The position numbers and the translations under genes were made by a program. From positions 1 through 34,136 of the forward strand of contig VOIU01000029.1 in the NCBI GenBank assembly GCA_007896885.1: 34,136 bases of DNA, read 5' to 3'. This stretch comes from Bacteroidaceae bacterium HV4-6-C5C. Its GTDB lineage: Bacteria; Bacteroidota; Bacteroidia; Bacteroidales; Bacteroidaceae. A model generated the notes under the pieces. That model was not told the origin of the DNA and did not search any database. It was given only the letters and a program-made list of their open reading frames with translations. Positions 24,669-32,040 of the stretch are shown one piece after another. Every line of letters begins with the position of its first letter. Positions within the stretch are counted from its first letter, which is position 1.

Positions 24669-26051
24669 ATGAATAAATATTTGAAAATGCTGCTTTTAGC
24701 GGCGATAGGAGCTATATACTCCGGCTGTGGAAGTAGCGACAAAGATCCTGATTGGATATGGGGCAATGACCCGCAGGAATCGGATGCAAAACCTCGATTT
24801 GTCTGGATTGATGCTGCCGCCAACTTTCCCGATTACGCCAATAGTAAGGAAAATATTGAAAGGGACTTGACTAAAGCGAAGAATGCGGGGTTTACTGACA
24901 TTGTTGTTGATGTACGTCCAACGATGGGGGATGTCTTGTTTAAGACAACGGCTGTCGATCAAGTTCAGAAGCTCGACGTGTGGACAAGTACCGGATATAC
25001 TTATTACGAGCGAACAGCTACCTGGGATTATTTACAAGCATTTATTGATATTGGTCATAAACTGGGACTAAAAGTAAATGCAGCGATAAATACTTTTGTG
25101 GGAGGTAACCTTTATCCTTATGGTTTGGGTAAACAGGGATTGCTATTCCGTGATTCATCAAAGAAGAGTTGGTGTACAACATTGAATTTGGAAGCGGGGC
25201 TTACCAATGTAATGGATTTGGATTCTGGAAATGATCCGGACAATGAATATGGCACTAAGTTTTTGAATCCCGCCAATGAAGAAGTGCAACAATTTATTCT
25301 GAATATATTGGGTGATTTGGCAAAATATGATGTCGATGGAATCTTTCTTGACAGGTGTCGGTATAATGATTTTGCTTCAGACTTTTCGGACACATCAAGA
25401 CAGCAGTTCGAGAGCTATATCGGCGAGAAGGTTGCCAATTTCCCCAATGATATTATTGTACCGGGAACATCAAGTTACCCTTTGCCCGCAACAAAACCAA
25501 AGTATTTTAAGAAGTGGTTGGAATTTCGTGCAAAGGTGATTCATGATTTTATGGTGAAAGCGAGGTCAAAAGTTAAATCGGTCAATTCGAAAACTAGATT
25601 TGGCGTATATGTAGGTGGATGGTACTCTACTTATTACGAGGTCGGAGTAAATTGGGCCAGTCCCAAATATGATACCGGGGCTAACTTCCCCGATTGGGCT
25701 ACAGCTGATTATAAAAACTATGGATATGCTGATTTGCTTGATTTCATGTTAGTCGGTGCCTATGCTTCAACCACCAGTATTTACGGTAATGGTGAATGGA
25801 CGATGCAAGGATTTTGCAAAAACGCCCGTACTCTGCTTATGGGAGATGTGAAATTTGCCGGAGGTCCCGATGTGGGCAATGCTACGGGATGGGAAAATGG
25901 CGGACAAGCTTCTAAGATACCTCAAACAGTTGATGCCTGTATTAATGCCGGTGACGGTTACTTTATTTTTGATATGATCCATATTAAGAAATATGATTAT
26001 TGGGATAGTCTGAAAGAAGGTATTGATACTTATTTGAAGACCGTAAAATGA
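24669..26051 (+). CDS. GHL10-family glycosidase-like lipoprotein (paralogue 1)
   Basis: The product is 460 residues. The signal peptide ends in a lipobox (YSGC, Cys20) followed by GSSDKDPDW, whose acidic residues could act as a surface export signal. The mature protein matches the glycosyl hydrolase-like 10 family (PF02638): RFVWIDAAANF (first strand, about 44-54), FTDIVVDVRPTMGDVLF (75-91), LGLKVNAAINTF (132-143), VDGIFLDRCRYND with Asp228 (222-234) and YYEVGVNWAS with Glu324 (322-331). Asp228 and Glu324 are conserved in the second paralogue and are the best catalytic candidates. The E. coli relative DigH (YddW) cleaves peptide-free peptidoglycan glycan strands. Substrate here is unknown, likely an amino sugar polymer. 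Confidence 0.82.
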   Translation: MNKYLKMLLLAAIGAIYSGCGSSDKDPDWIWGNDPQESDAKPRFVWIDAAANFPDYANSKENIERDLTKAKNAGFTDIVVDVRPTMGDVLFKTTAVDQVQKLDVWTSTGYTYYERTATWDYLQAFIDIGHKLGLKVNAAINTFVGGNLYPYGLGKQGLLFRDSSKKSWCTTLNLEAGLTNVMDLDSGNDPDNEYGTKFLNPANEEVQQFILNILGDLAKYDVDGIFLDRCRYNDFASDFSDTSRQQFESYIGEKVANFPNDIIVPGTSSYPLPATKPKYFKKWLEFRAKVIHDFMVKARSKVKSVNSKTRFGVYVGGWYSTYYEVGVNWASPKYDTGANFPDWATADYKNYGYADLLDFMLVGAYASTTSIYGNGEWTMQGFCKNARTLLMGDVKFAGGPDVGNATGWENGGQASKIPQTVDACINAGDGYFIFDMIHIKKYDYWDSLKEGIDTYLKTVK

Positions 26052-26059
26052 TGTAAGAT

Positions 26060-27505
26060 ATGAAGCGATACTCATTGAGAATGCTCTTTATAACACTGTT
26101 AGTATTCAATCCATTTTTGAGCATTTTTTCATCCACAACCGGTAATACGATACATGGTAAAGTCTTCTGTAAAGGAAAGCCTCTTACAGGGATCATTGTG
26201 ACGGATGGTTATGATTGTGTCCTGACCAATGCTAAGGGTGAGTATCAATTGCAGGCAGATAAGAATGCTCGTTTTATCTATCTTACCGTTCCTTCGGGCT
26301 ATATATCTCAGAGAAAGGGTACAATTCCGGTCTTTTATCATAGAATAGATAGAGCATCTGTTAAGCCATACGATTTTTATTTAGAGAAAAACCCGGTGGG
26401 CGATATCGACCATACTTTCATTGTGCAGGCGGATGTTCAGGTTACTTCTCTCGATGATGTTGATGGATACAAATCTTATTTAAAAGATATTCTAGCTTAC
26501 AATAAAATGATTCCTTCGGGGCAAGATGTTTTTGGTCTGGATTGCGGAGATATTGTGGGTGATACTCCCTCTTTATACCCCGATTATATTCGTGCTGTTT
26601 CCGCCTTGAATTTTCCTGTCTACCGGGCCATCGGTAATCATGATATGACTTATGGAGGACGCACTTTTGAACAATCATATTCTACTTTTGAAGATTATTT
26701 CGGACCAGTTTACTACTCCTTTAACAAAGGAAAGGCACATTACATCGTTCTCGACAACTGCTTTTATGTAAATAGGAATTATCAATATATTGGGTATATA
26801 GACGAGAGGACCTTTTCATGGATGGAAAAAGACTTGTCTTTTGTACCGCGTGGATTTTTGGTCTTTGTGCTAATGCATATTCCTTCGAGTTCTACCAAAG
26901 AGTTAGTATACAATGCGCTCCTACAAGACGAAACGAGTAATGCAGCCGGGTTATATGAAATGTTGAAAGGTTATAATACACATATCATCACGGGGCATTC
27001 CCATTTTAATTTGAATGTCTGTTTCAATGATAGTCTGATGGAACACAATACTGCCGCTGTCTGTGGCACTTGGTGGAAAGCTGATCTTTGTGTTGACGGC
27101 ACTCCAAATGGTTATGGCGTATATCAGGTTAGCGGAGATGAGGTAAAGTGGAAATATAAAAGCGTAGGTTATCCTGTTGATTATCAATTTAGGCTATATC
27201 CTGTGGGAACATCAGATGAATACCCCGGGGATGTGATAGCCAATGTGTGGAATTGGGATGAGAACTGGAAAGTTGAATGGTATGAAAATGGAAGTAGAAT
27301 GGGAGCGATGGAGCGTTACACAGGATATGATCCGGAAGCCAAAGCTATTTGCTCGGATAAGAAAAAAGTCGTCTATGATTGGATTTCTCCTGTAAAAACC
27401 GGACATTTATTTCATGCCACGCCGAAAGATCCGATGGCTAAGATAGAGGTTAGAGTGACTGACCGTTTTGGAAACATTTACAGATCATATTTGAAAAATA
27501 AATAA
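26060..27505 (+). CDS. Calcineurin-like phosphoesterase, secreted, three-domain
   Basis: The product is 481 residues. A signal peptide (about 1-26) is followed by an N-terminal Ig-like Metallophos_N domain (GKVFCKGKPLTGIIVTDG, FYLEK). The metallophosphoesterase core has ADVQ with Asp125, CGDIVGD with Asp164, GNHD with Asn193, His194 and Asp195, MHIP with His273, and TGHSHFN with His313 and His315. A C-terminal beta domain typical of Bacteroides homologues follows. The first metal motif is DxQ rather than the common DxH, as in many of these Bacteroides proteins. It would hydrolyse a phosphomono- or diester in the periplasm or at the surface. Its place among glycan-processing genes suggests a phosphorylated or phosphodiester-linked glycan. 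It begins 8 bp after the GHL10 stop. Confidence 0.86.
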   Translation: MKRYSLRMLFITLLVFNPFLSIFSSTTGNTIHGKVFCKGKPLTGIIVTDGYDCVLTNAKGEYQLQADKNARFIYLTVPSGYISQRKGTIPVFYHRIDRASVKPYDFYLEKNPVGDIDHTFIVQADVQVTSLDDVDGYKSYLKDILAYNKMIPSGQDVFGLDCGDIVGDTPSLYPDYIRAVSALNFPVYRAIGNHDMTYGGRTFEQSYSTFEDYFGPVYYSFNKGKAHYIVLDNCFYVNRNYQYIGYIDERTFSWMEKDLSFVPRGFLVFVLMHIPSSSTKELVYNALLQDETSNAAGLYEMLKGYNTHIITGHSHFNLNVCFNDSLMEHNTAAVCGTWWKADLCVDGTPNGYGVYQVSGDEVKWKYKSVGYPVDYQFRLYPVGTSDEYPGDVIANVWNWDENWKVEWYENGSRMGAMERYTGYDPEAKAICSDKKKVVYDWISPVKTGHLFHATPKDPMAKIEVRVTDRFGNIYRSYLKNK

Positions 27506-27511
27506 GTAGTA

Positions 27512-28927
27512 ATGAGAAAAGCATTATTTTTTTCGGGAGCATTACTTTATGCTGCTATTTTATCGGCAAAGGTTTCTTTGACTTCCATTTGGGGCGATAA
27601 TATGGTATTGCAGCAAAAGTCGGCGGTTGTGTTTACCGGAAATTCTACAATAGGTAAAAAGGTTTCCGCCAATGCTTCATGGGATGGAAAAACCGTCTAT
27701 GCAGACTGTGATAAGAATGGGAGCTTCACTTTAAAGCTCAACACCCCCTCTTATGGTGGCCCATACGCCATCACCTTTTCCGATGGGGAGCGGCTGATAC
27801 TGAAAAATATTTTAATAGGTGAAGTCTGGTTTTGTTCGGGACAGTCTAATATGGAGATGCCGGTGAAAGGCTTTAGAGGGCAGCCTGTATATGGTTCACA
27901 AGAATATATAGTTTCTGCCGATGTCAAAAGACCTATGAGACTTTATACCGTGAAGAATGCGTGGAGTACCACGCCTAAATCCGATGGAATTGATGGGTGT
28001 TGGAGTGAGACATCACCTGAAAATGTGGCGAATTTTAGTGCGGCGGCTTATTTCTTTGGAAATCAGTTGCAAAAGACCTTGAAAATACCCGTCGGATTAA
28101 TCAATTGCTCCTGGAGTGCTTCGAAAATAGAAGCGTGGATGAGCCGGGAAACACTTTCTTCTTTTGCCGGCGTGGAGCTACCGGATGTAAGTGCCACGGA
28201 ATTTGGTTGGCCTGCCGGAACTCCTACTTTATTGTGGAATGCAATGGTAAATCCTTGGAAGGGTTTTCCTGTAAAAGGAGTAATATGGTATCAAGGTGAA
28301 GCCAACTCGGCAAATCCGGATTTATACCGGAAGCTTTTTCCCGCAATGATCTCCCAATGGCGGACATTCTGGCATCAGGCGGAATTGCCGTTTTACTACG
28401 TTCAAATAGCTCCTTGGCAGTCCGAGGGCAGTGATAAGTTCGATTGGGCCTTATTCCGGCAATGTCAGCTTGACTTAATGAAGGAAATTCCTAATGTGGG
28501 AATGGCTATAACAGCTGATGCCGGTAGCGAGAAGTTCATTCATCCTCCTTATAAAATTAAAGTGGGTGAGAGATTGGCATATTGGGCTTTGGCTAAGACT
28601 TATAATTTAAAAGGGTTCATGTATTCGGGCCCTGTTTATAAGCAATGTAAACTGACCGAAGGAAAGGTGGAAGTTGATTTTGATTTTGGAGCTGACGGAC
28701 TGGTGCCAGAAAATGAGCCGGTCACAGGATTCGAATTGGTTGATCGCGAAGGGCAAGTTGTTCCGGCTTCAGCCGAAATAATCAATGGCTCTTCTGTTGT
28801 AAAGGTCTGGAATGAGAATGTTCCTAATCCGGTTGAAGTACGTTATTGTTTCCGTAATTTCAAAATAGGAAACTTGTGTAATAATGCAGGTCTGCCTGCT
28901 GCACCATTTAAAGCAATCATTAAGTAA
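27512..28927 (+). CDS. Sialate O-acetylesterase-family SGNH esterase
   Basis: The product is 471 residues with an N-terminal signal peptide (about 1-19). It belongs to the SGNH/SASA family (PF03629): the nucleophile Ser112 is in FCSGQSNMEMP, VIWYQGEANS is at 257-266, and the catalytic His344 is in KFIHPPYK. The N-terminal IWGDNMVLQQ and a beta domain are shared with Bacteroides sialate O-acetylesterases. Such enzymes remove O-acetyl groups from sialic acids or other sugars, and the family name does not prove sialic acid as the target. No sialidase or lyase gene accompanies it. Six bases separate it from the phosphoesterase gene. Confidence 0.88.
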   Translation: MRKALFFSGALLYAAILSAKVSLTSIWGDNMVLQQKSAVVFTGNSTIGKKVSANASWDGKTVYADCDKNGSFTLKLNTPSYGGPYAITFSDGERLILKNILIGEVWFCSGQSNMEMPVKGFRGQPVYGSQEYIVSADVKRPMRLYTVKNAWSTTPKSDGIDGCWSETSPENVANFSAAAYFFGNQLQKTLKIPVGLINCSWSASKIEAWMSRETLSSFAGVELPDVSATEFGWPAGTPTLLWNAMVNPWKGFPVKGVIWYQGEANSANPDLYRKLFPAMISQWRTFWHQAELPFYYVQIAPWQSEGSDKFDWALFRQCQLDLMKEIPNVGMAITADAGSEKFIHPPYKIKVGERLAYWALAKTYNLKGFMYSGPVYKQCKLTEGKVEVDFDFGADGLVPENEPVTGFELVDREGQVVPASAEIINGSSVVKVWNENVPNPVEVRYCFRNFKIGNLCNNAGLPAAPFKAIIK

Positions 28928-28943
28928 ATATAAAATTTATCCT

Positions 28944-30278
28944 ATGAAATCATCTAAAATATTGATCCTTCTGTTCTTTATCGGGCTTGTTCTTTTTAGT
29001 GGTAAAGCCGATTCTAAGATAGTGAAGCCGTCATCTGTTTCGCACAAACAGGCTTTGATGTGGATTGATGCAGAAGCTAATTTTGCACGTTTCAGTCATA
29101 AAGACTCCATAACGTATTATCTGAAAAAGATAAAATCACTTGGATTTACCCATGCCATTGTAGATGTTCGTCCCATCACCGGGGAGGTATTGTTTGACAG
29201 TAAGTATGCTCCTCGTATGAACGAATGGAAAGGTGCCAAAAGGGGTAACTTCGATTATCTGGGAGAGTTTATCAGGCAAGGTCACCAAATGGGACTGAAA
29301 ATATATGCTGCGCTGAATGTATTTTGTGCCGGGCACAATTACTTTGATCGGGGTTTGGTTTATGATGGTCATCCGGAATGGGCTTCCATGGTTTATACTC
29401 CCGATAAAGGGATTATCTCCATAATGGATGAAAAACAGAAGTATGGAGCTATGACCAATCCGATAAATGAGGAATATCGTACGTATATTTTGAATGTGTT
29501 GAAAGAATTGGTTGCCAAATATCCGGCTCTTGACGGACTAATGCTTGATCGTGTCCGTTACGACGGCATCAGTGCCGACTTTTCTCCACTATCCCGAAGT
29601 AAATTTGAAGAATATATTGGAAGTAAAGTAGAAAACTATCCCGAAGACATTTTTAAATGGGTTAAGGGTGAGAATAATAAATATGTTCCGCAATGGGGAA
29701 AATATGCTTTGAAATGGTTTGAATGGCGCACTAAAAACATTACCGAATTTATGGCTTTGGCGCGCAAGGAAGTAAAACTAGTCAATCCCCGAATATCCTT
29801 CGGAACGTATACCGGTGCCTGGTATCCTTCATATTACGAAGTCGGAGTTAATTTTGCAAGCAATAAATACGACCCGAGTAAAGACTTTAATTGGGCTACC
29901 CCAAAATATGGAAGTTATGGATATGCCGAATTGATAGATCTGTATTCAACCGGAAACTATTACACGGATATCACGATAGACGAGTATAAGAAACATAATC
30001 GTACGATTTGGAATGAAACCGACAGTCAGGCTCAGGAAGGCACCTGGTATTGCGTGGAAGGCTCTTGTCAACACCTCAGGAAAATACTGAAGAATAATAA
30101 GTTTATGGGAGGCGTGTTGGTCGATCAGTTCTATGATAATCCTCAGAAACTATCAAAATCCATTGCAATGAATCTCTTGCAGTCCGACGGTCTGATGGTA
30201 TTTGATATTGTGCATATCATCACTAAAAACCTTTGGAAAGAAGTGGAAGAGGGCATGAAAGAAGGAGGAGCTCTATGA
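28944..30278 (+). CDS. GHL10-family glycosidase-like protein (paralogue 2)
   Basis: The product is 444 residues and similar throughout to the GHL10 lipoprotein encoded at 24669-26051: ALMWIDAEANFARF, HAIVDVRPITGEVLF, LDGLMLDRVRYDG with Asp202, TGAWYPSYYEVGVNFAS with Glu299, YGYAELIDLYSTG. The N-terminus is a plain Sec signal (MKSSKILILLFFIGLVLFSG) with no lipobox Cys, so it is probably periplasmic where its paralogue is membrane-anchored. The start at ATG 28944 follows the esterase stop by 16 bp; an upstream in-frame ATG at 28884 would lie inside the esterase gene and lengthen the signal. Its stop overlaps the start of the next gene by four bases (ATGA). Confidence 0.82.
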   Translation: MKSSKILILLFFIGLVLFSGKADSKIVKPSSVSHKQALMWIDAEANFARFSHKDSITYYLKKIKSLGFTHAIVDVRPITGEVLFDSKYAPRMNEWKGAKRGNFDYLGEFIRQGHQMGLKIYAALNVFCAGHNYFDRGLVYDGHPEWASMVYTPDKGIISIMDEKQKYGAMTNPINEEYRTYILNVLKELVAKYPALDGLMLDRVRYDGISADFSPLSRSKFEEYIGSKVENYPEDIFKWVKGENNKYVPQWGKYALKWFEWRTKNITEFMALARKEVKLVNPRISFGTYTGAWYPSYYEVGVNFASNKYDPSKDFNWATPKYGSYGYAELIDLYSTGNYYTDITIDEYKKHNRTIWNETDSQAQEGTWYCVEGSCQHLRKILKNNKFMGGVLVDQFYDNPQKLSKSIAMNLLQSDGLMVFDIVHIITKNLWKEVEEGMKEGGAL

Positions 30279-31669
30279 AGCAACGGGCTTTTGCTTTGGA
30301 TGCATTGCGGGGATATGCCATTCTGACGATGGTACTTTCCGCCACAATTGCAGGAGGAATTCTGCCGGCATGGATGTACCATGCCCAGACTCCTCCTCCC
30401 ACACATGTTTTTAACCCCGATATACCCGGGTTGACTTGGGTTGATCTGGTGTTTCCTTTCTTTCTGTTTTCCATGGGAGCTGCTTTTCCTTTTTCTATCG
30501 GTAAAAGACTTGAGGCAGGAGAGAGTCGCTTAAGATTGACTTATGATGCATTAAAACGCGGGTTACAACTGACTTTTTTTGCAATATTCATACAGCACTT
30601 CTACCCGTACGTGTTGAGTAATCCGCAAGATTTACGCTCGTGGCTATTGGCTATATGCTGCTTTATCGTACTTTTTCCGATGTTCATGCGTATTCCGCTG
30701 AATATGCCTTCATGGGGACATCAAACGATAAAATGGGGTTCGTATGCCATTGCTACTGCAATGTTACTAACGGTCGACTATGCGGATGGCCAAGCTTTCA
30801 GTTTGTATCATAGCAACATTATTATTCTTCTGTTGGCCAATATGGCTTTCTGGGGAACCCTTGTCTATGTGTTTACCATGAACAACCGTTGGCTGAGGGT
30901 TGGAATATTGGCATTGCTTGCCGGTATTATTTGCAGCTCGAAAGTGGGAGGATGGCAGCGTTCATTATTCGATTTCACTCCTCTTCCATGGATGTATAAA
31001 TTTGATTATTTGAAGTACCTCTTCATTGTATTGCCGGGTAGTATTGCCGGTGAATACTTGCTTCAGTGGATGAAAACCCGCAATGTAAACGCACCGGAAG
31101 AGCGCCCTGTAAAAGCTATAGGGATGCTGTTGGTCTCAGTCGGAATTATCATCTGTAATCTTGTAGGGTTGTACAATCGTTGGTTGACGCTCAACCTGTT
31201 GTTGGTAGCTGTGTTGCTCTCTATCGGATTTCTCTTATTGCGGAAGGCTCGGGAGTCCTCTTTGCTGTGGCGAAACTTATTTGCATTGGGAGGCTTCCTG
31301 TTGCTGTTAGGGCTTTGTTTCGAGTCGTTTGAGGGAGGCATAAAAAAAGATCATGCCACTTTCAGCTACTTTTTTGTGACATCCGGATTGGCTTGCATGG
31401 GGTTGATCGCTTTACACATTCTCTGCGATTACTTTCACTGCCTGAAATCGACTCGTTTCCTTGTGATGTCGGGACAAAATCCGATGATAGCTTATGTTGC
31501 AGGTGATCTTCTCATCATGCCTGTTATGGGTATATTGGGCGTTACTCCGCTATTAAGCTATTTCCATACAAATGTCTGGCTGGGATTCTTGCAAGGAATT
31601 ATTCTGACGTCCTTGTCACTTCTGGTTACAATGTTCTTTACCCGTATAAAATGGTTCTGGAGGACATAA
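30275..31669 (+). CDS. NagX/DUF5009-type membrane acyltransferase-like protein
   Basis: The product is 464 residues with about 10-12 hydrophobic segments. It begins with ALDALRGYAILTMVLS, continues with an external loop and the signature LTWVDLVFPFFLFSMGAAFPFSIGKR, and ends SGQNPMIAYVAGDLL near TM11. This is the DUF5009/NagX family, related to heparan-alpha-glucosaminide N-acetyltransferase (HGSNAT), which moves acetyl groups from cytosolic acetyl-CoA across a membrane to glucosamine. A role in re-N-acetylating glucosamine ends in the periplasm fits the amino sugar context but is inferred. The ATG (30275) overlaps the GHL10 stop (ATGA); an upstream in-frame ATG (30233) lies inside that gene and lacks support. 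This is the last gene of the PUL. Confidence 0.82.
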   Translation: MKQRAFALDALRGYAILTMVLSATIAGGILPAWMYHAQTPPPTHVFNPDIPGLTWVDLVFPFFLFSMGAAFPFSIGKRLEAGESRLRLTYDALKRGLQLTFFAIFIQHFYPYVLSNPQDLRSWLLAICCFIVLFPMFMRIPLNMPSWGHQTIKWGSYAIATAMLLTVDYADGQAFSLYHSNIIILLLANMAFWGTLVYVFTMNNRWLRVGILALLAGIICSSKVGGWQRSLFDFTPLPWMYKFDYLKYLFIVLPGSIAGEYLLQWMKTRNVNAPEERPVKAIGMLLVSVGIIICNLVGLYNRWLTLNLLLVAVLLSIGFLLLRKARESSLLWRNLFALGGFLLLLGLCFESFEGGIKKDHATFSYFFVTSGLACMGLIALHILCDYFHCLKSTRFLVMSGQNPMIAYVAGDLLIMPVMGILGVTPLLSYFHTNVWLGFLQGIILTSLSLLVTMFFTRIKWFWRT

Positions 31670-31704
31670 AAACTCTTATTGGTGTTAGGGCGGAAAATAA
31701 TTAG

Positions 31705-31728
31705 AATATCTTTTTTAATAAAGATATT
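31705..31728 (+). terminator. Possible PUL-terminal hairpin
   Basis: AATATCTTT (31705-31713) pairs with AAAGATATT (31720-31728) across a 6-nt loop, 36 bp beyond the last PUL gene. The stem is AT-rich and no T-run follows, so terminator function is uncertain. Confidence 0.35.
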
Positions 31729-31761
31729 GCCGTCTGGTAATTTCTAGTTGTGTTTTTTGTT

Positions 31762-31785
31762 ATATCCAGATTCTCATATCCAGAT
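31762..31785 (+). repeat. Short direct repeats ATATCCAGAT
   Basis: Two identical 10-mers start at 31762 and 31776. They lie in the otherwise gene-free 31670-32040 gap. No coding sequence of note was seen in this gap. Confidence 0.4.
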
Positions 31786-31906
31786 AGTTCTAACTAAGTA
31801 AAGTATGGGAGATATATTGTTATTCAGCAAGTCTTTCGTAATGAGGAGTACTTAAATAAACACTCGATTAATGTAGATACTTATTAATGGTGATTAGAAA
31901 TTTATT

Positions 31907-31914
31907 TATCTTTG
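31907..31914 (+). promoter_or_regulatory. -7 box upstream of the CocE-like hydrolase gene
   Basis: TATCTTTG is a perfect TAnnTTTG. A good -33 TTG is not present at the ideal spacing. The transcript would have an unusually long leader of about 120 nt containing two CTCAGAT copies near 31935-31965. Confidence 0.5.
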
Positions 31915-32040
31915 ACGAACTGTTATAAATATTGATTCTCAGATATTTTCTGATATCCTCAGATGTTATTATATGTTTGTTTTTCAATGTTATATATCTG
32001 TTTTAAGGAATATTTCAACAATAATAAGAGCTGAAAGGGT

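Noticed and set aside
27830..28560. Missing catalytic Asp two residues before His344 in the SGNH esterase
   Set aside because: Several active family members, including the animal enzyme as I recall it, also lack an Asp at that exact place, so this is not good evidence of inactivity.
27512..28927. Sialic acid as the PUL substrate from the esterase name
   Set aside because: No sialidase, sialate lyase or NanO/NanU-type evidence is present, and the SGNH family acts on many acetylated sugars. Kept only as one possibility.
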